From Vreelandella stevensii S18214 (GTDB lineage: Bacteria > Pseudomonadota > Gammaproteobacteria > Pseudomonadales > Halomonadaceae), in NCBI RefSeq assembly GCF_000275725.1, contig NZ_AJTS01000023.1, forward strand, positions 113,685 to 177,684: 64,000 bases of DNA. The letters are read 5' to 3'. The position numbers were made by a program, and so were the translations under genes. The notes under the pieces were generated by a model that saw only the letters and a list, made by a program, of their open reading frames with translations, had not been told where the DNA came from and did no database searches. Shown here piece by piece: positions 34,792 to 43,629 of this stretch (positions are counted from its first letter, which is position 1; each line of letters opens with the position of its first letter).

Positions 34792-35808
34792 ATGATGTTG
34801 AGATTGACCATGGCCATGGCCGCAGGCGCCATCGGCCTCGTTCAGGTGGCACACGCCGCCACCGACTATCCGCTGACGCTGACCAACTGCGGCGTAGAGA
34901 TCAGTGTAGCGTCGGCCCCGGAGCAAACGGTGACCGTGGGCCAATCAGCCACGGAGATCCTCTATTCGCTGGGGCTCGCTGACCGAGTGAATGGCACGTC
35001 GGTTTGGTTTAATCCGGTGTTGCCACAGTTTTCTGAGGTCAATGAAGGGATCGAGCGGATCGCCAACGACGACCCGAGCTTTGAGGCCGTGGTCAATAAA
35101 CGGCCTGAGCTGGTGGTAGCGCAGTATGAGTGGCACGTAGGCCCCACCGGCAGTGTCGCTACCCGTGAGCAGTTTCATGAGCTGGGTATTGACACCTATG
35201 TCATGCCCGCCGATTGCGACACCAAGGATAACTCCACCGGCGGTGATGGTACCCGCACCGCCGCCTTCTCGACGGATTCAATCTATAAAGGCATTACCGA
35301 GCTAGCCCAAATTTATGATGTGCAAGACGCTGGAGAAACCTTGGTAGCCGATCTTATTGACCGCGAAGCGCGTGCAATTGAGCTGGCGAGCAGCCTTGAC
35401 CTACCGGAAGACCTGTCGGCGGCATTCTGGTTTTCATCGACAGACCTGGGGGTTAGCCCCTTCGTGGCGGGCCAGCTCGGCGCACCGGGCTATATGATGG
35501 ACAAGCTTGGTATTCACAATGTGATCGAGTCCGATGAGGAGTGGCCCACTGTCGGTTGGGAGAGTATCGCCAGAGCGGATCCCGATGTGCTCGTGATCGC
35601 TCGAATGGATCGCCGTCGCTTTCCTGCCGACGATATTGAAGCCAAGCGTGAGTTTCTGCGTCGTGACCCGGTCACCCGTGAGATGAACGCGGTCCAGAAT
35701 AATCGCATCGTAGAGATGGATGCCCATGCCATGAGCGCCACGATGCGCACTATTTACGGCCTTGAAACTCTGGCCGAGGCGCTGGCGACGATGGCATTTG
35801 ACGAATGA
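34792..35808 (+). CDS. Periplasmic substrate-binding protein of a cobalamin-regulated ABC importer
   Basis: A 338-residue BtuF/FepB-type binding protein with a signal peptide (AMAAGAIGLVQVAHA before ATDYP). Fold marks: QTVTVGQSATEILYSLGLAD, FEAVVNKRPELVVAQYEWHV, REQFHELGIDTYVMPADCDT and the closing GLETLAEALATMAF. Cargo is uncertain: corrinoid, or cobalt or another metal as a chelate, since it is preceded by a B12 riboswitch but differs from the btuF-like gene at 39397. Overlaps the permease by 4 bp. Two adjacent ATGs (34792, 34795) could start it. Confidence 0.85.
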   Translation: MMLRLTMAMAAGAIGLVQVAHAATDYPLTLTNCGVEISVASAPEQTVTVGQSATEILYSLGLADRVNGTSVWFNPVLPQFSEVNEGIERIANDDPSFEAVVNKRPELVVAQYEWHVGPTGSVATREQFHELGIDTYVMPADCDTKDNSTGGDGTRTAAFSTDSIYKGITELAQIYDVQDAGETLVADLIDREARAIELASSLDLPEDLSAAFWFSSTDLGVSPFVAGQLGAPGYMMDKLGIHNVIESDEEWPTVGWESIARADPDVLVIARMDRRRFPADDIEAKREFLRRDPVTREMNAVQNNRIVEMDAHAMSATMRTIYGLETLAEALATMAFDE

Positions 35809-36869
35809 GCATCGCGTTAACGCGGCTATCGACGGCGGGTTTCGAGGTGCGCTGGCTATGGATAACCCCGCTCGTGCTTGTGACGGCTCTGATCGCGGGC
35901 ACAGCCATCGGCGAAACCGCCATTCCAGTGGATACCATCCTGAAAGTACTCGCCAACCAGCTGTTGGGGGCTGATTACGCAGTCGACCGGATCGATGAGG
36001 GCATTATCTGGAATTATCGTCTTAGCCGCGCCGTCGTGGCCGCCTGCTGTGGCACCAGCCTGGCCTTGGCGGGGGTGGTATTGCAGGCCTTGCTGCGCAA
36101 CCCCCTGGCCGACCCTTACCTGATGGGTATTTCCGCTGGCGCCTCTACCGGCGCGGTTGCCGTGGCAGTGGCTGGATTGGGCGCCGGGGTGCTTTCGCTC
36201 TCTCTGGGGGCCTTTACCGGCGCCCTGCTCGCCTTTGGCATCGTGGTCCTGCTTGCCCACGCAGCCAACAGCGGCGTGGGTGGCGGACGTGGCGTCCAGG
36301 CAGCGGGTGCCATCATTCTGGCGGGCATCGCCGGTTCGCAACTCTTCAATGCATTGACGGCCTTCATCATCACCAAATCGGCAAGTGCCGAGCAGGCAAG
36401 GGGCATCATGTTCTGGCTAATGGGCAATCTCTCTGGAGTTCGCTGGGCCGATGCGACACTGGCTGTGCCAGCCGCCCTTTTTGGGCTGCTGGTTTGCCTG
36501 TGGCACCGCCGCTCATTGGATGCGTTTACCTTTGGTGCCGACAGCGCCGCCTCCATGGGCATCGCGGTGCGCCCGGTGCGCGGGATGCTGATCATTGCCA
36601 TGGCGCTGGTGACGGCGGTGATGGTATCTATTGTGGGGGCGATTGGCTTTGTCGGCTTGGTGATTCCCCATGCCATGCGCTTTATTGTGGGTAGCCAACA
36701 CACCCGCTTGGTACCCGCCACGGCGCTTGCGGGCGCAGTATTTTTGATTGGCTCGGATATTCTATCGCGCATTCTGATACCCGGCCAAGTGCTACCTATA
36801 GGCGTGATTACCTCGCTGGTGGGCGCCCCGGCATTTGCACTTATCCTCATTCGCGGCAGGAGGTACTGA
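35805..36869 (+). CDS. FecCD-family ABC permease
   Basis: A 354-residue inner membrane permease with about 10 hydrophobic segments and the FecCD/BtuC coupling-helix region (LRNPLADPYLMGISAGASTG). The motif AIGFVGLVIPHAMRFIVG and the C-terminal PGQVLPIGVITSLVGAPAF are typical. The first residues are MSIALTRLSTAGFEVRWLWI. It is cotranscribed with the binding protein (4 bp overlap) and ATPase (1-base overlap). Confidence 0.9.
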   Translation: MSIALTRLSTAGFEVRWLWITPLVLVTALIAGTAIGETAIPVDTILKVLANQLLGADYAVDRIDEGIIWNYRLSRAVVAACCGTSLALAGVVLQALLRNPLADPYLMGISAGASTGAVAVAVAGLGAGVLSLSLGAFTGALLAFGIVVLLAHAANSGVGGGRGVQAAGAIILAGIAGSQLFNALTAFIITKSASAEQARGIMFWLMGNLSGVRWADATLAVPAALFGLLVCLWHRRSLDAFTFGADSAASMGIAVRPVRGMLIIAMALVTAVMVSIVGAIGFVGLVIPHAMRFIVGSQHTRLVPATALAGAVFLIGSDILSRILIPGQVLPIGVITSLVGAPAFALILIRGRRY

Positions 36870-37636
36870 TGCGCTTGATGGCCGAACGGCTAGATTGGGC
36901 GGTGCATGGTACACCGCTGCTGAGGGACATCAACCTCACCGTGGAACCAAGCCAAACCTTTGGCCTGGTGGGCCCGAACGGCTCGGGAAAAACCTCCCTG
37001 CTGCGTCTGCTAGCGGGCCTGAATAAACCCAGGTCCGGGAGGGTATTGCTCGACAGCCAGCCCATGCACTCCCTCAGGCAGCGTGCCATTGCCCAGTCCA
37101 TTGCGCTGGTAGAACAGCAGGCGGAAACCACTGACCGGATCACCGCACGCCAGGTGGTTTCACTGGGACGCACGCCGTTTCTCTCGGCGCTGCGTCCATG
37201 GTCCATGGAAGACGATCACATCGTGGCTAAAGCGTTGTTCGATGTGGACATGGCCCATATGGGCGATCGGCTTTGGCATACCCTCTCGGGTGGCGAGCGA
37301 CAGCGCATCCATATTGCAAGAGCGCTGGCTCAACAGCCCAGAATACTGCTACTGGATGAGCCCACTAATCATCTCGATATTCGTCACCAGCTATCGATAC
37401 TGCAACTGGTTCGAGGGCTACCGATCACGGTCATCATCTCACTACACGACCTCAACCAAGCCATGGAGTGTGATCGCATCGGCGTCATGGAGGGTGGCCG
37501 CCTGATCGATAGCGGCGCTCCTCATGAGGTGCTGACCCCGAGCAGGCTGCACCACACCTTTGGCGTACACGCGCATCTCATCGAAGACCCCTCGGATGGC
37601 CGACAGATCATGCGATTCAGGAGCACGACTGCCTAG
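36869..37636 (+). CDS. ABC transporter ATP-binding protein (FepC/BtuD-like)
   Basis: A 255-residue ATPase. Walker A GPNGSGKTSLLR (about 34-45), signature LSGGERQRIHIARAL, Walker B ILLLDEPTNHLDIRHQ and H-loop ISLHDLNQAMECD. It powers the FecCD-type permease before it. The TAG stop overlaps that of the convergent btuD by 3 bases (CTAG), so transcription of the two importers ends head-on. Confidence 0.92.
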   Translation: MRLMAERLDWAVHGTPLLRDINLTVEPSQTFGLVGPNGSGKTSLLRLLAGLNKPRSGRVLLDSQPMHSLRQRAIAQSIALVEQQAETTDRITARQVVSLGRTPFLSALRPWSMEDDHIVAKALFDVDMAHMGDRLWHTLSGGERQRIHIARALAQQPRILLLDEPTNHLDIRHQLSILQLVRGLPITVIISLHDLNQAMECDRIGVMEGGRLIDSGAPHEVLTPSRLHHTFGVHAHLIEDPSDGRQIMRFRSTTA

Positions 37637-38403
37637 CCACTGATAGGCACGAACACCGGCGCGCCGTCCACCACTACCGTGGCCAGCCGCTGGCGGTAGA
37701 GCCGCTCCAGCGCGCTGGGCACCAGCATGGTGTCCCGGGGGCCCCAGCAGGCTTCGCCGCTGGGGTAAAGCAGCAGAATGTGGTCGCACCAGCGGGCGGC
37801 CAGGTTGAGATCGTGCAGGCACATCATCACCGCGCTGCCCTGGGCGGCCTGTTCGGCCATCAGCGCCATCACCGCACTTTGATGGTGTAAATCCAGATGA
37901 TTGGTGGGTTCATCGGCCAGCCAGAGGCTGGGGGCCTGGGTCAGTACCGTGGCCACGGCCACCCGCTGGCGTTCGCCGCCGGAAAGCGTATTCACCAGGC
38001 GGTCGCGCAGGTGGGCCACGTCCAGCGCGGCCAGCGCGGCTTCGGCGCGGGCGTAGTCGTCGGCACCTTCCCGCTGCCACAGGGAAAGGTAGGGGTGGCG
38101 GCCTATCAGCGCGGTCTCCAGTACCGTGGCGGGAAAGCCGTCCAGCCGCTCCTGAAACACCAGCCCCAGCCGCTGGGCCACTTGTCGCCTGCGCAGCTGG
38201 CCAAGCGGCGTGTCGCCCAGCAGCACCTGCCCCGAGCGGGGGGCGTGAAGCCCGGCCAAAGTGTGCAGCAGCGTGGTCTTGCCCGCGCCGTTGGGGCCCA
38301 GCACGCCCCACACCTGCCCCGGCTCGATGGTGAGGTTCAGCGCGGTGCCTGAACGGCGCCCCGGCACGTCAATGATCAACTCCTGGGTGGCCAAGCGGGT
38401 CAT
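37633..38403 (-). CDS. btuD: Vitamin B12 ABC importer ATP-binding protein
   Basis: A 256-residue ATPase. Walker A GPNGAGKTTLLHTL, signature LSGGERQRVAVATVL, Walker B LWLADEPTNHLDLHHQ and H-loop CLHDLNLAAR. It begins MTRLATQELIIDVPGRRSGT; start ATG 38403 overlaps the permease stop by one base, and the longer frame upstream is a permease shadow. Last gene of the riboswitch-led btuB-btuF-btuC-btuD group. Confidence 0.9.
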   Translation of the reverse strand: MTRLATQELIIDVPGRRSGTALNLTIEPGQVWGVLGPNGAGKTTLLHTLAGLHAPRSGQVLLGDTPLGQLRRRQVAQRLGLVFQERLDGFPATVLETALIGRHPYLSLWQREGADDYARAEAALAALDVAHLRDRLVNTLSGGERQRVAVATVLTQAPSLWLADEPTNHLDLHHQSAVMALMAEQAAQGSAVMMCLHDLNLAARWCDHILLLYPSGEACWGPRDTMLVPSALERLYRQRLATVVVDGAPVFVPISG

Positions 38404-39389
38404 CAGCGGCTCCGGTAGAGCAGAAAGAGGAACGTGGGCACGCCCAGCAGCGCGGTGATTACCCCCACGGGCAGCTGTTCCGGAGCAATCAAGGTGCGGG
38501 CCAGGGTGTCGGCCAGCACCAGCAGCGTGCCCCCGGCCAGGGCGCAGGCGGGCAGAATCAGCCGCTGGTCGTTGCCCAGCACCAGGCGCAGCATGTGCGG
38601 CACGATCAGCCCCACGAAGCCGATGCTGCCCGCGCTGGTCACGGCGGCGGCCGTGAGCAGGCTGGCGGCGATGTAGATGCTCCACTCCAGCGGGCGCACA
38701 TTGACCCCCAGCGCTGCGGCCTGCAGCGGCCCGCGCGCCATGACGTTGAGGCTACGCCCCAACGGTACGATCAACAGGCAGACCACCAGCAGCACCGTCA
38801 GCGACGGCCAGGGGGTACGTGAATAGGAGAGATCGCCCATCAGCCAGTAGAGCATGCCGGGCAGGCGCTCGGCGGGGCTGATCGCCAGCATCAGGGTGAC
38901 CACCGCGCCCCAGCCGGCAGCCACCACCACGCCGGTGAGCAGCAGCCGCGAAGGGGTCCAGCTGCCGGTGCCGTGGGCCAGGCCAAATACCAGCAGCGTT
39001 GAAAGAAAAGCGCCGGCAAAAGCCGAGCCGGTGATGACTGTACCGCCAACCCCCGCCAGCATGGCGGCAAGCGCCCCTACCGCCGCACCACCGGAAAGCC
39101 CCAGCACATAAGGGTCGGCCAGCGGATTACGCAGCAACACCTGCATTAGCGCGCCGGCCACGGCCAGCAAGCCACCCACCGCAAATGCCGACAGTGAGCG
39201 CGGCAAGCGCAGCTCAAGGATTAACGTGCGCGACAGGACATCGCCCTCGCCACGTAGTACCGCCCACAGCGCCTGGAGGGTGACGTCAGCGCTGCCCACT
39301 ATCAGCGACAGAGCCAGTGCGGCAAGCCCCGCCCCGGCAAGCACAGCAAGCGGTACGAGCAGATGCCGTGGCCGCTGCATGCTACGCAT
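38403..39389 (-). CDS. btuC: Vitamin B12 ABC importer permease
   Basis: A 328-residue FecCD/BtuC permease: start of the fold at LLVPLAVLAGAGLAALALSL, coupling region LRNPLADPYVLGLSGGAAVG, SIGFVGLIVPHMLRLVLGND, and the C-terminal PEQLPVGVITALLGVPTFLF. About 9-10 transmembrane helices. ATG 39389 lies 7 bp after the btuF stop; a second Met at 39380 is also possible. The cargo is presumed to be cobalamin from the btuB context. Confidence 0.88.
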   Translation of the reverse strand: MRSMQRPRHLLVPLAVLAGAGLAALALSLIVGSADVTLQALWAVLRGEGDVLSRTLILELRLPRSLSAFAVGGLLAVAGALMQVLLRNPLADPYVLGLSGGAAVGALAAMLAGVGGTVITGSAFAGAFLSTLLVFGLAHGTGSWTPSRLLLTGVVVAAGWGAVVTLMLAISPAERLPGMLYWLMGDLSYSRTPWPSLTVLLVVCLLIVPLGRSLNVMARGPLQAAALGVNVRPLEWSIYIAASLLTAAAVTSAGSIGFVGLIVPHMLRLVLGNDQRLILPACALAGGTLLVLADTLARTLIAPEQLPVGVITALLGVPTFLFLLYRSR

Positions 39390-39396
39390 GCCTGCT

Positions 39397-40332
39397 TCAG
39401 CGACGCCCACGCGCCACCTCAAGTTTTTCACACAGAATACGTGTCCCCTCAAGCAGTCTCGGTGTCGGCCGTTGAATCAGCGAAGGCGGCACGAAGAATA
39501 GATTGTCGCGCTCCACTGCGGTCAGGCTCGGGTACTGCTCCCAGTGCGTTAGCCAGTCGCGATTCTCCTCGCCCATGCCGCCGGCGATGATCGCCTCCGG
39601 ATCAACAGCCAGTACTGCTTCGTCATCGAGGCGTGGTACCAGCCGGGGAAGCTCACCGAAGACATTGGTCCCACCGCACAGCGCCACCATCTGCCCGATC
39701 AGGTGGTCATCATTGACACTCATCAGTGGCTCATCCCACACCTGATAGAACACCGAGACCGGCTCTGCTTCGGCGTAGCGTGCGGCGAGCTCGGCCATGC
39801 CGTCACGAAAATCATCAGCGACGCGATAGCCTTCTTCTTCGCTGCCGGCCAGCTGCGCCAAGCGTTCGATCGCCGAGGCCACGCCCTCGATGTCACGCGG
39901 CTCGATGTAGAACACCGGTATGCCCAACGCCTCGATGGTTTCGAGCTGTTCGCTGGGGTTACCAGTGACCCAGCCGATCACCAGATCGGGCTGCAACGTC
40001 ACCAAGCGCTCCAGATCAATCCGGCCCAGGTTGCCCACCGAAGCCACATCCCTGGCCTCGGGCGGATAGTCGCTGAAGGCCACCACCGCCACAACCTGAT
40101 TGCCGGCCCCGGCGGCATAGACCAACTCAGTGGCTCCCGGCGAGAGCGTAGCGATACGCTGCGCCGGAGCCGCCAGGCACACTTCCCTGTCGGTATCGTC
40201 GACGGCGCATGGCGCATCGGCGCGCGCCTCGCTCGTACCCAGCCCCGCCAGGGCCAGGCCGAGCGAAGCCCAGAAGATGGTAGCGGGGCCAAGGGCCCCG
40301 CTGAACTGGCCACTACTGGCCAAAATGAACAC
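39397..40332 (-). CDS. btuF: Periplasmic cobalamin-binding protein
   Basis: A BtuF-like binding protein of about 311 residues with a signal-peptide-like segment (ATIFWASLGLALAGLGTSE before ARADAPC). Then QRIATLSPGATELVYAAGAG, LVTLQPDLVIGWVTGNPSEQ, SVFYQVWDEPLMSVNDDH and IQRPTPRLLEGTRILCEK. The start is uncertain: no good ATG lies near the signal. GTG 40332 gives a 20-bp overlap with btuB and is used here, with TTG 40323 as alternative; the frame to 40398 reads inside btuB. Confidence 0.8.
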   Translation of the reverse strand: MFILASSGQFSGALGPATIFWASLGLALAGLGTSEARADAPCAVDDTDREVCLAAPAQRIATLSPGATELVYAAGAGNQVVAVVAFSDYPPEARDVASVGNLGRIDLERLVTLQPDLVIGWVTGNPSEQLETIEALGIPVFYIEPRDIEGVASAIERLAQLAGSEEEGYRVADDFRDGMAELAARYAEAEPVSVFYQVWDEPLMSVNDDHLIGQMVALCGGTNVFGELPRLVPRLDDEAVLAVDPEAIIAGGMGEENRDWLTHWEQYPSLTAVERDNLFFVPPSLIQRPTPRLLEGTRILCEKLEVARGRR

Positions 40333-42148
40333 TGACAAAGGCCGCACGGCCGGCGTTGAGGTAGTCACGCGCGGTTTCGTACTCCTTGTCGAAGGCATTT
40401 TCCACCGTCAGGCGCGCTGACCACATGGGAGCGAACTGCCAGCCGGCACGTAGATTGACCAGCCCAAAGCCACCCAAACGGGTAGTCTCATTGTTGTAAT
40501 CATCATGCTCATAGCGGTGGTTTTGAGCCACCCAGGAGCCGCCTAAAGACCAATCATTCAATTGCTTGTCGATATCCACGCGTATGCTCTGGCTCGCTCG
40601 GCGATTTAAGCGCCGATTATTTTCTCGATCCTCGGGATCGATATAGGTCAGTGCTGCCTGCAGCGTCCAGTCATTGATCTCAGCGCCAGCACTCAGCTCC
40701 ACACCGCGAATGCGCGTGGTGGGAATATTCGTTGTCGTGCCGCCTCTTTGCCAGTCAATCAGATTGTCGATCTCAGTCTGATAGAGCGCCGCGTCCCAAA
40801 ACCAACGCGCATATTGACCTCGCACCCCAAACTCCATGGTTTCTGAGGTTTCCGCCTCCAGATCAGGATTAGCATAACCCGGCCAATATAAATCGTTGAA
40901 CGTCGGCGCCTTGAACGCCGTGCCATAGCTGGCACGTAGCGTGTGGTGGGCATCCAGGTCATAACCGAGCGCCAGGCTGCCGGTCACTTCATCGCCATAA
41001 GCTTCATTGTCGTCATAGCGCAGGCCGGCCTGAACGGCGAACGGCGCGAAATCCAGCAGCGCCTGACCGAAGACAGCCTTGTTATCGCGATCCTCGACAT
41101 CATAGGGTCCTCCAAACGGCCCGCTCCCTGTACTACTGCCGGCCACACTATCGTTCATGTACTCCGCGCCAATAATCAGCTCATGCACACCGGCACTCAA
41201 GGTATTCTCCCAGCGAGCCGTGCGTGTCTGGGTGTCGAGGATGGAGTCATAGGCATGGTTGACGCTCTCATCACGCGCTTCGCTAAGCGTCAAGCGGCTG
41301 CGCCAGTTATCCGTGATCGGTAGCTCACCGTAAATTCCCGCCACCTGCTGTATATAGTCCGTCGTAGCCAAGCTACCACTTTCATCATACTCAGTGGTAC
41401 CGCGCGCCCTCAGTGCCAGAAACCCCACTTCCGCGCCATTACCGAAAGTATGCGACATGCGCGCCAGCGCCGTGGTGTTGTCGTAGCCCATATCCTCACC
41501 ACCACGACGCACCGGCTCACCATTGGTATCGAAATGGCTGGCGGCAAAGCTATAGCGGGTACCGCCGCTGCTGCCGGAAAGGCCGGCACTATAGCGCTGG
41601 GTATCGAAGGAGCCGCCGCCAAACGAGAAGCGTGGGTAGGGGCCACCCTCTTCGCCATCGTGCGTAAACAGCTGTACCACACCACCCATCGCGTCGGCGC
41701 CATAGAGACTGCCACGCGGGCCGCGCACGATCTCGGCACGCTGGAACATGCGTGGATCGAGGTACTGCCAGGCAGCGCCACCCGCGGTGGCCGAGCGCAG
41801 GCGAATACCGTCGATCATTAGTGTCGTTGCGTCATTACCGGTACCACGGATATAGACGCCACCGCTCTTGCCGAAACTGCCATTGGAAGTGACATCGACC
41901 CCCGGCTGGCCGCGCAGCAGGTCCGTGATGCTCACCGGGTCCTGGCGGCGAAGCGTCGCTTCATCCAGAACGGTGACCGAAGAGAGACTTTCATTGGCGG
42001 TACGCGGTGCCAACGCCGCCGTCACGACGACAGGATTGAGCGTATCGTGACTGGCCGAGGCCTGCTGCTGCGCCTGCGCATGAACGGCCATGGGCACGGC
42101 GGCCATGGCAAATGCCGCCAACGTGACGGTAGAAGATAAACGTTGCAT
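40313..42148 (-). CDS. btuB: TonB-dependent vitamin B12 outer membrane receptor
   Basis: A 611-residue TonB-dependent receptor. Signal peptide ends near MAVHAQA; a TonB-box-like DTLNPVVVTAA follows. The plug domain has ESLSSVTVLDEATLRRQDPV, GVDVTSNGSFGKSGGVYIRG and EIVRGPRGSLYGADAMGGVV; the barrel ends in a typical aromatic C-terminus (AAFVSVHFGQ). Start ATG 42148 has a GGGG-rich site 9 bp upstream. It is preceded by a cobalamin riboswitch and overlaps btuF, so it imports cobalamin across the outer membrane. Confidence 0.93.
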   Translation of the reverse strand: MQRLSSTVTLAAFAMAAVPMAVHAQAQQQASASHDTLNPVVVTAALAPRTANESLSSVTVLDEATLRRQDPVSITDLLRGQPGVDVTSNGSFGKSGGVYIRGTGNDATTLMIDGIRLRSATAGGAAWQYLDPRMFQRAEIVRGPRGSLYGADAMGGVVQLFTHDGEEGGPYPRFSFGGGSFDTQRYSAGLSGSSGGTRYSFAASHFDTNGEPVRRGGEDMGYDNTTALARMSHTFGNGAEVGFLALRARGTTEYDESGSLATTDYIQQVAGIYGELPITDNWRSRLTLSEARDESVNHAYDSILDTQTRTARWENTLSAGVHELIIGAEYMNDSVAGSSTGSGPFGGPYDVEDRDNKAVFGQALLDFAPFAVQAGLRYDDNEAYGDEVTGSLALGYDLDAHHTLRASYGTAFKAPTFNDLYWPGYANPDLEAETSETMEFGVRGQYARWFWDAALYQTEIDNLIDWQRGGTTTNIPTTRIRGVELSAGAEINDWTLQAALTYIDPEDRENNRRLNRRASQSIRVDIDKQLNDWSLGGSWVAQNHRYEHDDYNNETTRLGGFGLVNLRAGWQFAPMWSARLTVENAFDKEYETARDYLNAGRAAFVSVHFGQ

Positions 42149-42295
42149 GATGGACCCCTTGCGCACTGTGCTCACCCGCACAGCGTGTTTTTAGTGACCG
42201 GGCAGGGGCACACAAGGGAAAGCATCGGCTGAACGCCTCTGGTATTCGCCCTGCACATGCCCACCGCATGCCGGTAATCCGTGGCTTTTTCAGCC

Positions 42296-42513
42296 GTCAC
42301 TCCTGGGCCGGTCTCCGGGCTGACGAGCGAAAGGAGGCGCTTTTTTCAAGCGCCGACCCTTTCCGAACGACCACCTTCCCATGCCTGAGCACAGTGGCGT
42401 CCTGGCCGTTCTTGTCTCGATCACCGTTGCGGGGGCAGCGTTGGATTGACGCAGTCGCGTTTACCAACTTCCCGTTTAACTGAGGGCGAAGGGTCGCCAT
42501 CAGCACCTAAGAG
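42296..42513 (-). ncRNA. Cobalamin riboswitch in the btuB leader
   Basis: On the minus strand: TTAGGTGCTGATGGCGACCC at the 5' side (about 42505-42486), the core CTGCCCCCGCAACGGTGATC near 42439-42419, GCCACTGTG, GGGAAGGTGG, and the B12 box GTCAGCCCGGAGACCGGCCC (42324-42305). A GGCGC...GCGCC stem with a T6 run lies between the core and the B12 box. It ends about 150 nt before the btuB ATG. Predicted to shut off btuBFCD when the vitamin is abundant. Confidence 0.92.
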
Positions 42514-42586
42514 TGCGCGTAAACTAGCAACTTGCGCTAATCAGGTCAATTTTGGCCAGGCGGGGCATGCTGCACTATGTCGGACT

Positions 42587-43024
42587 TTATGACGTGCTTT
42601 TCAGCGCTTGCACGAGCCCATGGCGCACGTACCACACCTGGCTTGCCTGGGCGGCGGCGTCCTGGGTGAACCAACCGCTGAGGTCCCTCAGGCGGCGCTG
42701 GTCCCGGGCCATGGGCACCAGGCCTCGGCCCAGCTCGTTGGCAATCACCACCAGGGTGGCGTGCTGGCCTGCCGCTGCCTCGTCCAGGCGCTGCAGATCT
42801 TCGCGCCAGTGGGCGCGCCATTCGTCGCTGCTGAAGTCGGAGTGAATGGCCGCCGAGAGCCATTCGAACAGGCCATGCAGCACCAGCGGAGTGCCGGGGT
42901 GCATGACGTGGGACACTTCTTGCAAGCGCTGGCCCGGCGCCAGGCGCCACCACACCGCGCCGGGAAAGCGCTGTTTTACTGCGTCTCGCTTGCCTGCGCT
43001 GGCACCGCCGATGAACAGTTGCAT
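42587..43024 (-). CDS. Second, short CobU-like protein
   Basis: A 145-residue P-loop protein (MQLFIGGASAGKRDAVKQRF) with a C-terminal ATLVVIANELGRGLVPMARD then QRRLRDLSGWFTQDAA and QVWYVRHGLVQ. These last motifs match the canonical CobU/CobP C-terminus (NEVGxGIVP...RRFRDxAGxxNQ). The guanylyl-accepting His region seen in the other CobU (HHQARR) is absent. It overlaps the phosphatase gene before it by 49 bp. It may be a degenerate kinase, a partner subunit or a specialised cobinamide kinase. Start set at ATG 43024. Confidence 0.6.
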   Translation of the reverse strand: MQLFIGGASAGKRDAVKQRFPGAVWWRLAPGQRLQEVSHVMHPGTPLVLHGLFEWLSAAIHSDFSSDEWRAHWREDLQRLDEAAAGQHATLVVIANELGRGLVPMARDQRRLRDLSGWFTQDAAAQASQVWYVRHGLVQALKSTS

Positions 43025-43629
43025 TGCCACTCTCCTTTGCCTGCATCGTTGGGCTGATAGGTCAGCTGCCAGCGACGGCCCTGGGCCTGATGGACGATGC
43101 CCGCCCAGAAATCCAGCGTTTCGAACCGGCGGCGCAGCTCACGAATCACCCCGCCGTGGGTCACCACCAGCACCTTGCGATGGCCCTGTTCGCGCGCCTG
43201 TTGCGCCACCTCTTCCAGCCAGCCATCGAGGCGCTCGCGCAGCTGGCCAGACGACTCACCGCCGGGTATCTGCAGCTCGCCCGCGCTGTCTATCCAGGCG
43301 CGGTAGTGCGGCAGCTCCTTGAGTTCATCGTAAACCTTTCCTTCGTACTCGCCAAAATCCAGCTCTCGCAAGCGCGGCTCCCGGTACACCGGCATGCCGG
43401 GCTTGGCCGCCTGTGACCACGCCAGGGTTTCCTGGCAGCGGCCCAGGTCACTGGCATGAATGGCATCGAAACGCTCGCTTGCCAAAGCGTCACGCAGGGC
43501 CAGCAGGCCCGCTTCCGCGTCCGGGAACAGCAGCGGGATATCGCGCTGCCCCTGGTACCGACGCTCCAGATTCCAGGACGTTATACCGTGGCGAACTGCC
43601 ACCAGCTCCACATCAAGACCAGTAGCCAA
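42976..43629 (-). CDS. cobC: Histidine phosphatase family protein, probable alpha-ribazole phosphatase
   Basis: A 217-residue phosphoglycerate-mutase-like phosphatase. Catalytic motif LVAVRHGITSWNLERRYQGQ (the RHG motif with the phosphoaccepting His), DAIHASDLGRCQETL, LRELDFGEYEGK and HRKVLVVTHGGVIRELRRR. In this position, next to cobS and cobU, it likely dephosphorylates alpha-ribazole phosphate or cobalamin 5'-phosphate, the final step. It overlaps cobS by 49 bp at its start and the short CobU-like gene at its end. Confidence 0.85.
   Translation of the reverse strand: MATGLDVELVAVRHGITSWNLERRYQGQRDIPLLFPDAEAGLLALRDALASERFDAIHASDLGRCQETLAWSQAAKPGMPVYREPRLRELDFGEYEGKVYDELKELPHYRAWIDSAGELQIPGGESSGQLRERLDGWLEEVAQQAREQGHRKVLVVTHGGVIRELRRRFETLDFWAGIVHQAQGRRWQLTYQPNDAGKGEWQCNCSSAVPAQASETQ

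Noticed and set aside
34686-34982. 98-residue frame before the ABC binding protein
   Set aside because: It begins within the riboswitch leader and overlaps the signal peptide of the true gene in another frame.
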